NCBI RefSeq assembly: GCF_000213175.1
Contig: NW_009799099.1
Coordinates: 862,693 to 926,692 of the forward strand
DNA from: Neurospora tetrasperma FGSC 2508
Lineage: Eukaryota; Ascomycota; Sordariomycetes; Sordariales; Sordariaceae
Direction of reading: 5' to 3'
Length of the DNA stretch: 64,000 nucleotides
Shown here: positions 1-9,900 of the stretch, piece after piece
How positions within the stretch are numbered: the first letter of the stretch is position 1
How the letters are laid out: each line of letters opens with the position of its first letter
Program-made: the position numbers and the translations under genes
The notes under the pieces: model-generated
What the model saw: only the letters and a program-made list of their open reading frames with translations
What the model was told of the DNA's origin: nothing
The model's database searches: none

Positions 1-22
1 CCCCCCCCCCCCCCCCCCCCCC
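1..22. repeat. Poly(C) tract at the window edge
   Basis: The first 22 bases are an uninterrupted run of C. Such runs are rare here; the other long homopolymers in the window are A/T. It may be a genuine homopolymer or an assembly or gap artefact at a sequence edge. Confidence 0.9.
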
Positions 23-629
23 GAACCTTAATCACTCGCCAAGATGCTTGGATTTCTTGATGGCGTCTCACGATGGGATGCTCCTGCGGCTCCGAACTTG
101 GCGGATTGAAGCGTACTGTGTGGGCAATGTTGACTGGCTCTCGAGGTCTTCTTCATAGTTGCATCAATATCTCTCTCGTCGTGCGTCTTGCACATATTTG
201 AAGCAATGTGGATGCACCATTCAGCATCATCTGCGGACTGCGCTCAGGGGTTCCCGTTGCTTACGTGCGGAGGCGTGCAGGGAGGTTACAGCGGGGATGC
301 CGCTAAGATTTAGGGCTGTTTCAATATCTTCCATCCCCGCGGTCTCGTTTTCAGCATGGAGATGTTTCATGGCTTGACCCCCTACGACTACGCACGGCCG
401 GGGGTGATGACTACCTACCTACCTCTAGAAGAAACGACGGGAAGATTGGAATCGGCTTTACACAGAAATATTTCTTCAGAACATCCCCCAAGATAGACAT
501 CCCAACACTTCCTCCCTCTCCATTACTCACATCCGACATCAGATCATATACCCCTGACCCATCTCAGCAAAGCTTTCGACAGTACCTAACCTAACCTAAC
601 CACACCTCCAAAAACGGCAAAACCAAACA
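23..629. other. Intergenic region and 5' leader of the MYND gene
   Basis: No supported gene. The 3' part is C-rich with few G on the plus strand, as expected for a Neurospora 5' leader running into the ATG at 630. It carries short ACCT-type repeats near 410-424 and two CCTAAC units near 587-598, too few and the wrong unit for telomere repeat. Confidence 0.6.
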
Positions 630-1498
630 ATGCCCATCCCCTCCCCCACCCAACTAACCACCTTCTCCTCCCTCCCTCTTTCTGGCGACTCCTCCTCCCC
701 CTCCCCGCCAGAGACAGTCCCCGACCACCAGACAAACCAAGACACCTATCTCTTCGCAACCATCAAATCCAACCTCACCATCACCAAACCCACTTTGATC
801 CTCACCGACTCCGCCTCGCAGGACTTTGCGCTCGTCTTTGATCCCCCTTCCGCTGTCGTTTCCTCCGGGCCGTATACCCCCGATGCCGTGGCTGATAAGT
901 TCAAACAGCTCGGTCTCAAAAAGGGAAATACGGTTATCATCAAGAATGCGAGGAGAACCACCAAAAAAGCAGCGGGGAGGGAAGAAGGGCAGGGGTTTGT
1001 GGTTTTGAGGTCTTTGGGGCGTCTTGCAACGGAGCCGGAGGGAGGTTTAAGAGGGAAGGGTGGTGATGGAGATAGGGAGGGGAAGGAAGGGGAAGCGGAA
1101 CTGTTGGGCGTTGTTCCTTCTGCTCTGTTCCTGACTAGAGTGATGATGGATATCCTGAGACAACGAGATGAGAGTTTGCCTGGGGATAGAGAGGAGAAGA
1201 TGTGCGATGGGAAATTTGATAGGTGTGTGACGCCGAGGGGGAAGGAAGAAGGGGGGGATGGATCTGAAAGGGGGCTGAAGAGGTGTCAGGGGTGTGTGGA
1301 GGTTTGGTATTGTTCCAAGGTGAGTTCTTCTCAAAAACATGATGATGATGGGGGAGACGAAAAAGAGAGAGAGAGGAAGCTGATGAATGTGAAATAAAAT
1401 AGGAGTGTCAGACTAGGAGGTGGATTGCGCATAAATCCGAGTGTAAGACTATCAAGGCTTTGAGAGGGATTTGGCCTAGGCCTGAGGGGGTGGAGTGA
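630..1498 (+). CDS. MYND-type zinc finger protein, 2 exons
   Basis: Two exons, 630-1319 and 1403-1498, encode about 261 aa. The first exon ends inside a zinc finger (CQGC, then VWYCSK). Splicing to the AG at 1401-1402 continues it as ECQTRRWIAHKSEC, giving the complete MYND pattern CxxC-x7-C-xxx-C plus C/H-xxx-C. The nearby AG at 1411 would delete the ECQ part and break the finger, which decides the acceptor. The intron is 83 nt with GTGAGT donor. The N-terminal 215 residues are low in recognisable motifs and include a Gly/Glu/Lys-rich linker. MYND fingers bind proline-rich peptides in other proteins; no enzymatic domain (such as SET) is visible, so partner and role are unknown. The ATG at 630 lies in a good context (AAACAATGCC). 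The stop is only 84 bp from the stop of the convergent oxygenase gene. Confidence 0.82.
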
Positions 1499-1582
1499 GT
1501 TCATAGGGAGAGATTGTGGTTGATTGCTTGAGCTAGAAAAGTTGTGGTAAAGCAGATAATGAGTTACGAAAGACGACTAAAC

Positions 1583-2874
1583 CTACTTCCCACCATCATC
1601 CTCCTTCAGCGGCTTGTCGTCGTCTGCCTTCTTCTCAGCTTGCTCACTTCCCTGCCCCACCTCCTTTTCCTCCGGCTCATTCAAAACCTCACGATACATA
1701 ATATCCGTCCTAACACTATACTTCACCCCCTTCACCACATCCGCGCCCGCATGAAACACCCTCCGATGCTGAAAGATCAGCACCCTCCCCGTCTTGCACT
1801 CAACATCATACTTTCTCTTTTCGTCCCCAGACAACGACGCCGTGGCACCACCGACCAATTCCGTCTCGTCCTTTTTGTCGGGCGGAGCTTCTGACTTGCA
1901 GTCGTTGAGGTAGAGGTGAATGGTGAATAACGTCTCGTTGATACGGTCAGAGTTGATAGGGTCCAGTTCACGGTAGGGGGAGTCGCAGTGGGCTATGTGT
2001 CCCATCCCATCACATCGTCAGCCTCAGTTTTCTCGGTATTCCCATGCAACCAAGCATGAAATGGCGTAAACTCACCTCTAAAGAACTGCCCCTCCCCATA
2101 CCTCAAAAACCTCATCCGCTTATTAACTTTGACAAACTCCCACTTGCCCGTCCTCCTCCCATCCCTCAACCCCTTTGTTGCATTCTCCTTTGTCCGCTTA
2201 CTCTTCCCCTTTTTCTTCCCATTAGCATACCTCTCCACCACCTCCTTTGACTCCTGTTTCCCATCCCCATCCGCAGCAGGGGAAGGCAACGACCGCCCAG
2301 TAATAATCTTCACATCCCTCTCCCTCCCCGCATCCAACACCGCCAACCTCTCCATCAACCCAGGAACCAAGCAACACCGCGCCCACAGCCTATCCACAAC
2401 CTCTTGCTGATCCCAAATGATCCGCGACGAGTTGCGGTACGAGGGCGTAAGTACTTCGTAGCCGAGTCCGACATTCACCAGGGCTGGAGCCCATGGTGTC
2501 TTTTTTGTCGCTGTTGCGGTAGAGTCTTGTTCTTCATGCACCCACTTCTCAAGCGGAACACTCCCCTCCGCCAACTTGCGCAGTTCGTCACACTCGTCTC
2601 TTGTTAGCACCCCATCTAATACCACGGCGTACAGTCCCTTGTTTTCAGGTAGGTCTGTCTTGGCCCAGTCGATTTCTGTGAGAGTTGGGACGGGGGTGAT
2701 GCCTGGTTCGGTGGCGAGGAAAGTGGGAGGTGGGTCAATGGGGAGAGACTCGTAGGTGGTTTTGATGGGGTTGGATTGATGATGGGCTTTGTTTTTTTGC
2801 GTGTTCAGGGGGGGTTGGTGGGGCGGTGTTGGGGTGACGAGTTTTTGGAGTTCGGCTAGGACAGAGGACATCAT
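1583..2874 (-). CDS. Prolyl 4-hydroxylase-type 2-oxoglutarate/Fe(II) oxygenase, 2 exons
   Basis: Coding exons (minus strand) 2874-2076 and 1992-1583, with an 83-nt intron (GTGAGT...TAG), encode about 402 aa. A P4H-like core starts near residue 85 (YAVVLDGVLTRDEC). The FLRYGEGQFFR segment runs across the splice into AHCDSPY, supplying the HxD iron ligands (about H268 and D270). The distal ligand is about H347 in VFHAG, followed by GVKYSVRTDIMY, whose K or R would hold the 2-oxoglutarate carboxylate. The enzyme would couple 2-oxoglutarate decarboxylation to hydroxylation; the substrate is not evident. No signal peptide or membrane segment is seen, so it is probably cytosolic or nuclear rather than a secretory collagen-type P4H. 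A lysine-rich insert (KKKGKSKRTKE) precedes the core strand, and the C-terminus is a charged Glu/Lys tail. It converges on the MYND gene. Confidence 0.85.
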
Positions 2875-3813
2875 TGTGATGACGGTCTTGGGGTAAGGAT
2901 GAAGTAAGGTAGGTAGGTAGGTAGGTAGGTAAAGTAGAACGGTAAAAAAGAGGAAGGAGGCCTATGAGGAAAGAGTTGGAGAGGGGAGAAACGGTGATGA
3001 GATGTGGTCTTCGCGGGAAAAGAATATATGGTGAAGAGTTTAGGATGACTACTTATGACTAAAAACATAAACCCGACTTGATGAACGGAAATAAAAGCGG
3101 ATCATAAACATTATACCGGGTACAGCGATTCCAGGTAAACAATCCCACGATGGCTGCCTAGAGTAGCATCCCGGTATAAATCTCAATGACTGGACAGCGA
3201 TCACTCTTGGCGGCGTACATAGGGCTGACAGCACCTTTGCACTTCACAGATGATCACCAAGTCCGAAGCGGGGAAGGGCTTGCAGTGTGTTTGTTGTCCG
3301 TTGCTTAGGTCTATATTGAGTTAGGCAGGTACTCTGTGAACATGGATTGATACAAAAAAAAACAGCCCAAGAACTTCGACACAGGTGTCTGTATTTGATG
3401 GATTTCACCGTTACTGTAGGCATCTATTCATCTCGTCGCGGGATAACGATGACGACGCCAGGCTGCCGGATAACTTTGGTCACCCGTGTTTCCGAGATGT
3501 GAAGTGTCCTCAGCAATAAGTATGGTAGATCACAGGAAGTGTTATGGGGCCTTGCTGGGATGGTCAACAAGTGGAACCACAACGCCCCCTTTTCAGGATG
3601 TAAACAAACTAGAACTACTTGGCAACAAGTCCACCAAGACTAACGGCGGAGTGAACATTGGCAACCATCAGGCACTTAAAAAACAAAACACAATAGGTAT
3701 CTATCTACATCTACTTCTTTTTAAAGTTCTATCTCTAATGCCTCGACTCGAGTTCATGTATGTACCCACTTTCGGTCCTCCGGTTTCTATTCACCGAAAA
3801 TCCAACCAACGCC
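2875..3813. other. Spacer: promoter of the oxygenase gene and 3' UTR of the UbiB-like gene
   Basis: Two tandem minus-strand genes flank this spacer. It holds a (GGTA)6 microsatellite 34 bp upstream of the oxygenase ATG. No convincing gene; the short frames near 3.5-3.8 kb on the plus strand are shadows of the downstream gene's Ala/Gln-coding end. Confidence 0.6.
2908..2931. repeat. (GGTA)6 microsatellite
   Basis: Six perfect GGTA units just upstream of the oxygenase start. The same TAGG/CCTA motif recurs as shorter runs throughout the window (near 412, 13180, 15245 and 20360). Confidence 0.9.
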
Positions 3814-6001
3814 CTACGCAGCCGCAGCAGCAGCAACAGAAACAGCAGCAGCAGCCTCAACCTCCCTCTCCAACCTCTTCTGCCCCTTCTTCCCCACCGG
3901 CACCACCTGTTGTTGTGCCTCCTCTCCCATCCCCATCCCCATCCCGAACCCCGACCCAAGCCCCAAAGCCCTCTTGACCCTCAACCACAACTCAAACACC
4001 TCCAATTTGACTTCCACCCTCGCCATCCCCCACCACGCGCCCACCAGCCTCACTAGATTCGCCGGGCGCCAAATACTTCCCAGCCCCCTAATCTCCTCCA
4101 GTTGTTCGTAGAACACCGTACGCATACAATACCTTGCCAAAATCAAAAACTGCCTCACCGGCCCTTGCTTGGTATGCAGACTCTCATCCAGCGCCCTCGT
4201 CAAATCATTCGTCTTGAGAATCAACAAGATAATCCTCGGCACTTGCCCCAACATCTGCACCAAATCCACAATCAGCCCCTCCTGCAGTGCCGTGGACATG
4301 GACTTTTGTTCCGATGCCTCTTTGGGTTTCAGGACGCCTCCGCTGTCGGTGGCGGAGACGACATTGATAAAGTCGCGGCCGGTGATGGCACTAGCAAAAA
4401 GAGGGAACTTGTCTTCCCCGATGCCGGCGACTTCGTACACGTAGCGTTTCATCTTGGGGATGTCCCCGTCGATGATGGCCAGCCAGAGTTTGGCGTAGGA
4501 GCGACGCAGGGGGAGGGGGATATCGCGGTAGAGGCCGTGGTCGTACAGAATAATGTCAAAGTTGGATTTGGATTTGGATTTGGATTTGGACTTGTTGTTG
4601 TTGTTGTTGTTGTTGTCATGGTAGCGGATGGCAATGTTGCCCCCGTGCGGATCGCAATGGAGGGGCGCGCCCTCGCCAAAGATCATCTCGTTGAAAATGC
4701 GTGCCAGCGTGGCAGAGACTTCGTCCCGGTCGATGCCGTGGGCGTCCATGTACGCCAGATCGTCGAGGCGGTGGCCTGATTCGCACGCCATGACCAGCAG
4801 ACGCTTCTTGGCCCAGAGAACGTCGGGGATGACTAAAGGCAAGGAGGGAGCGAATTCGGCGAAGTAGCGGGAGGTGCGGCGGGCGTTTTCGGCTTCGCAG
4901 GTGAAATCGAGTTCCTTTGGCAGGGAGATCTCGACTTCGGACGAGAGCCATTCGAGGTCATATTCGGGGAAGAAGTACTTGAGCGTCTTGAAGGTGGTCG
5001 ACGTCAGACGCATGTCCAGGGGCGCCCAGCGCTGGAGGGACGGGTGTTGGACTTTGACGGCGACGCGCTGGCCGGTTTCTTTGATGGTGGCTAGATGGAC
5101 TTGGGCCAGCGAGGCGGCGCCGATGGGCTCGCGAGAGAATTCGGAAAAGTAGTCCCATAGCGAGGTGCCGGTGTCTTCGAGGAACATGCGCTCGATCGAC
5201 TCGAAGGAGGAGACGGGGCATTTGTCTTGGAGAGGGATGAAGGTTGTTGTCCATTCGGGGGGGAGGAGGTAGTTCATTGCGCTCTGTTTGGTCGTCCGTT
5301 AGCATTGTCTCTGCCATCCTGTGTTACCTAGCCCAGATGACTAGTCTGGTATTTCTGTCCAGGTCCCGTAGAGAGGTAGTACTAACCAAATGCTGCCCCA
5401 ACTTGATAAAAATTCCACCACTCTTCTCCAGCACCTCCAACGTCCGATCCGCACACCGCTGATGACACTCCCTCAGCAACCGCTGCTTCTCCTCCGGGTC
5501 CTCAATCTTCTCCCTTGCGTTCAACGTCACCCGATAATCGTTCACGCATATCGCCAACGTGCTCGCCACCCTCCCCGTCCTCTCTACCGCTTCGTATGTA
5601 TATTTGACATCGTCTCCAACCGCCAGCAAACCCGCGGCCGCTGCGCCTCCGCCAGCCGCTAGCAGTACTGTCCGTCGGCCATTGTTTTTGTTTGTTTTGC
5701 CATTGGCGTTCGAGGAGGAGGAAGAAGAAGAGGAAAAATTGTTCGAGTTCTGGTCGCTGGATCGTTTCGAACTTGAGGAAAACGATCGTCGGGCAAGTGT
5801 CGAGTTATAGACGGATGCCGAAAGCGAAGAAGAAGAAGAAGATGAAGCGGAAGAGGCAGAAAGTTGGCTGCGACAGCTTGCGCACGTCCACCCGTTCGTT
5901 ATCCTGCCTGTGCCGGTTCGTCGGACAGGCGCATAGACATGGTTGAGCGTCTGCAGACGCCTAAGCGCAGCGAGCGAAGGGAAAGAAGTCTGGGCTGGCA
6001 T
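3814..6001 (-). CDS. UbiB/ABC1/ADCK family kinase-like protein (Mcp2/ADCK1-like), 2 exons
   Basis: Exons 6001-5387 and 5283-3814 (minus strand) are separated by a 103-nt intron and encode about 694 aa. The Ser-rich, Arg-containing N-terminus suits a mitochondrial targeting sequence, and a Gly/Ala-rich hydrophobic segment follows (residues ~113-123). UbiB hallmarks are in order: KLGQ (200-203), GAASLAQVH (260-268, the nucleotide loop), VAVKVQHP with the ATP lysine near 282, ELDFTCEAEN, the catalytic loop HCDPHGGN (414-421) and YDHG (metal Asp ~453). The SLAQVH form and the overall length fit the ADCK1/Mcp2 branch rather than COQ8. Mcp2 acts in mitochondrial lipid homeostasis in yeast; the same role here is inferred. 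Oddities are an Asn-run plus Lys-Ser repeat between the catalytic and metal-binding loops and an Ala-rich C-terminus encoded by GCT/GCA repeats. Confidence 0.88.
4561..4617. repeat. Coding microsatellite: TTGGAT-type and TTG runs
   Basis: Repeats of GGATTT followed by about seven TTG units lie inside the UbiB-like gene and encode, on the minus strand, an Asn homopolymer followed by alternating Lys-Ser. They fall within the kinase-like core. Confidence 0.85.
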
Positions 6002-6960
6002 ATTATAAGACGGTCGAACAACTATTATATCGACAAGAGGAGCACCGAAGTGAATTATGGTAGGTCGTTCCGTCGTCGTTGTCGTTGGTCTATCGTTAAA
6101 TCATGAACTGGGAAGATGTCGTCGGCAATGCGCGCGCAATTAATGGTTAGGTAAGTAGAAACCTAGGTAGGGTAGCCGTAGGGGAAATCTAAGACGTGCT
6201 CTAGACCTTTGCTAGAGTCGGGGTCTAGCGGTCGGCTTTGCGAACGGACGGACAAAGTAAAGACGGAAAGACCAAGGTTTCATCCAAAATCTCAGAGAAA
6301 AAAGATACAAACAAGAGATGAAAGATATGGCGATGACATCGACAAGTTCGGGAGACGGCGCATTGCCGCCCGTGGGGAAATTGCCGCCACAAAAAATGCC
6401 AAGGGCGACTTCGGACAAGCCATACTCTATGTATTCGGGTTAGGGTTTGGGGCATGGGTTCCTTGGCTTCAACTTGTGAGAACCATCCGTCATCAGCAAC
6501 AGAAATGAAACATGGGCATTTTGTTCTCAATGGCGGGTCATCATCATCTCTTGTCCCATTATTTTCCAGTCATATCAGAGAGGACTGTATCCCGCACGAG
6601 GCTACCCAGCAGCCCTTTTCCACCGTTAAGCTACCCAACCCAACGCTCAATCTATCCGACAGCCCAGTCAAAATTCATCATGACCATGACATAGAAAAAA
6701 AGACGAAATGCTAATTTGTACGTTACTGGCAAGCCATGTAAAGACTTGGTATCATCAAAATGACAAACAACGCCGAAATAATTTTCAACCAGAAGAATAA
6801 ACTAACGCAGGCACGCACGCACGCTTGCTTTCCCTTCCTTTCAACATCAGACAAATCTATTCATCCATCCAGGTTGTCTCATTCGCATCCATCACATCCA
6901 CCTAGACATCCATCGTCTAGATTTCATCATACCGTTTATCACCATATCATCTCCCATGCT
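6002..6960. other. Spacer between UbiB-like gene promoter and 3' end of the large disordered-protein gene
   Basis: About 960 bp, no supported gene. The right half, A/T-richer and made of simple C/A-rich sequence, is presumably 3' UTR of the gene ending at 6961. The left part, beside 6001, is the promoter and leader of the UbiB-like gene. Confidence 0.6.
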
Positions 6961-9900
6961 CTAATCCCTCAACAAGCTTCCAGTCCTTCTGCTCCCCTCG
7001 CTCAGATTCCCTCCACTTCCCCTGCCCTCCCTATCATTCGAGGGCGTCATCGGCCGGGGCCCACTAGGCCGTCTCGATACCTGGCCCGTCGCTCCACTCA
7101 GGTTCTTGTTCTCCAACCTGCGTGCCTGGCTCGGGCTGTTGGGGCCGCTGCCAGTGCTGCCATCAATGGGCTCCTTAGGCGGCCTGGGAGGTCCGCCAGA
7201 AGTCGCGTTGAGGCTCGCCGGAGCCGGCGATGAAGAGCCGTAGATCTGCTGCCAGTTCGGGTTGGCCTCGTTGCCCTGAGAGTCGAAACTATCGCGGTTC
7301 AGGTTGCGAGGCAGCCGGTTGAGGCTGGTGGCGGATCCGGCCCAGTCTTCCGACTTGGGGCTCAGCATGGGCGAGTTGCCACCCGTGAAGCCGAGCGCCT
7401 GAGACTCGAGCGCTTGCTTGAAGCGCTCCGTCTGGCCCTGCCGGGGCTGAGGGTGCACCAGGTTGAGCGAGTTGCGATGAGCCTTGTACTTGGCTTCCTC
7501 GGGCGTCATCGTCACCCAGTTAGGCTGCGGTGGCTGCATCGAGTTGTACGCAAGCACGGGGGACTCGGGGTCCTCGTGAACGTCGTGGCTTGGCCCACGT
7601 CCCTGCGAGTAGGGGTTGTTGTTGTTGTTGGGCTTGGGCTTGGGATGAGGGTTGGAGAACTGAAACATATCCGAGTAGTCGGAGGTGGCAACCGAGTCCG
7701 CGCGAGACGAAACCGTGTTGTTGCGATACGTAGGCATCGTAGGCTGCTCGGCCGGCCTGATCGGGCTCCACTGCTGCTCGTCTTCCTCCTCCTTGCGTGA
7801 CTGGCCGCTGCGGCGGAAGAGTTGAGTAATGTTGGTAGTTGTAGTGCTCTCCGACCACCGGGACTTGAACCAGCTCGACCTTCCCTTCTTCTTCTGGTCC
7901 TCGTTTTGCTTAGCAGCATTCTGGTAGTCTGGCGACCTGGTACTTTCGTATTGCTGCTGGTAATCAGGGGACCTGGTCTTCTCATAAGCGGGCGACTGAG
8001 GGTTCTCATACGCAGGCGACCGAGTATTCTCGTAACCAGGCGACATCTGAAGAGCGCCCGAAGCGGTAGGCGGCGACCCACGAGGCGTCGCTTGCAACGA
8101 ACCAGAACGCTGTTCTTGCGCAGGGGTCATCAAAACTTCCGGCCCGCCAAAGCGAATGCTCTCATTGTCATACTCATCCTCGTTGTCCTCGGGCACGGTA
8201 CTTATCCTGTGACCGGACACCTTGCGGCCAAAGTTTTGCTGGCCGGATGTTCCCCGAGACTGGATGGACAGCTGTCCGGACTGAGACGCACTGTTAGTGG
8301 AAGTTCCAGCATGTCCCTCGGGCTCGTAACCACGATCCTGCTCGTATTGGCCCTGAGATTGCATGTTCTCATACGAACGCTCATCCTGATGGCTCATGGG
8401 CGCAGAGCCAGCGCCAGGAACAGTCTGGGACTTGAGCACATCGACTTGAGTCAGGAGCTGCATCAGCATATCCTCGATCCTGCCAAGGTCGTTAGGTCCC
8501 TTGTGACCCAAGCCCTTCATCAGAGCACGGCGGAAGATGTTCTTCTGCTTCTTGTTGCTCATCTCGTCCATCGTAGTGGTAGTGCCCGCCTGCGAGTTGG
8601 AGTGAAGAGAGCGAGGGGCGCTTCCAGGATAAGGACGAGGACCGTTGATGGCGCGCTGGACTGTCTTCTCCGTGTTCTCCTTGACTTCGGTGATAATAAC
8701 ATCCTCGGTATCAGCAAGGAGACGCTTGAGGTCTTCAAAGTTGTTACGCATCTCCGTGGCGGCGCGAACGAGGGTGACCAAAATCTCGGTATCGCGAGCA
8801 CTGCGCTGAGCATCGCGGACCATCAACTGTAACTGTTAGCAGGCAGACTTCTTCGGCACGAGCGTACGGTTGAAACTTACATGTTGCATCAAAGCCATGA
8901 TATCCTTGGACTCAATCTTGTCAATTCCCGTTCCAGTGGCGGGATCATACATCTGCGACTCCATTCCGTCCGACATGCCACTAACTTGTCGTGAACCGGA
9001 GCCGAAGAAGTCCATGGGGTTCTGATTCTTGGCACCACCAAGGTTGAGAGGGGCGCCATAAGCGAGACCCTTGCCCTTGTCCATCGAAGTATCGGGGGTC
9101 TTGTTAGGTCCCTGGGAGATGTATCCCTCATCGACCTTCTGACCGACAGGGCTACGAGTGGCATTGTCGTAGTTATCGCGACCGCCAGGAGAAAGAAGAC
9201 TGTCTCCCAGACCGGCAAGGTTGGCAATGGGGCTGGCATCCTCGTAGGGGTTGGTGACCAAAGTATCGCGCTTCCGATCCTCGTCAGTCCTGTACCACTC
9301 ATCCTGCTCCTGACCGGACTGCTGGTTGCCGCTGAGGTTGAGACCCTTTTGCAGAGCATCATGAGTGCCGTCAAGAGGACGGTAGTTGAAGTCATCAACG
9401 GACGACTGGGGGCGCTGCTTGGGGGTAGCATCTCCCTCCCATTCACCACCTTCCTCTCCATTGAGCAACGATGGGTTAGTGAGCAGATCATCCTCGTTCC
9501 AGTGCTCGAAGTCTGGCAACGGGCTGCTGATATCCGGCAAGCCACTGAAGCCCAACTTGATGGGCACAGAGACGTCCGACATCCTGTCGACACTGTGCTT
9601 TGGCTGCAGTGCGGGTCCAGATCCGTTCTGGGCGCGCTCCTTGAAGGACTGGTTGCGCTGAACGCCCTCCCCTTGCCATTCCGAAGTGCCCTGGTTCTCT
9701 TGCTTACCCTGCTGTCTGAGGGCGGCGGCGGCGGCACCAACCGCAGCGCTGGTAATAGCAGCCTCTGAGGCGGTGGTGTAATGACGCTGTCTTGGGACCT
9801 TCCTTCCATACTCGTCGACGTCATACTCTTGGTAGTCGTATGAGGCCTGGCTATCATTGCCAGCCGTGTCTGGCCTGTCAGCCTCTTGGCTTCCATTGGT

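Noticed and set aside
586-600. Telomere-like CCTAAC units near the left edge
   Set aside because: Only two units and the unit is not TTAGGG/CCCTAA; no array.
4102-4779. 225-codon plus-strand frame
   Set aside because: Antisense shadow of the UbiB-like kinase gene, which has complete family motifs.
7858-7880. Perfect B-box-like GGTTCAAGTCC on the minus strand
   Set aside because: It lies within the conserved-phase coding sequence of the disordered protein (SWFKSRW) and has no A box upstream.
7822-8832. 336-codon plus-strand frame
   Set aside because: Antisense shadow of the second exon of the disordered-protein gene; Leu/Arg-rich with no motif.
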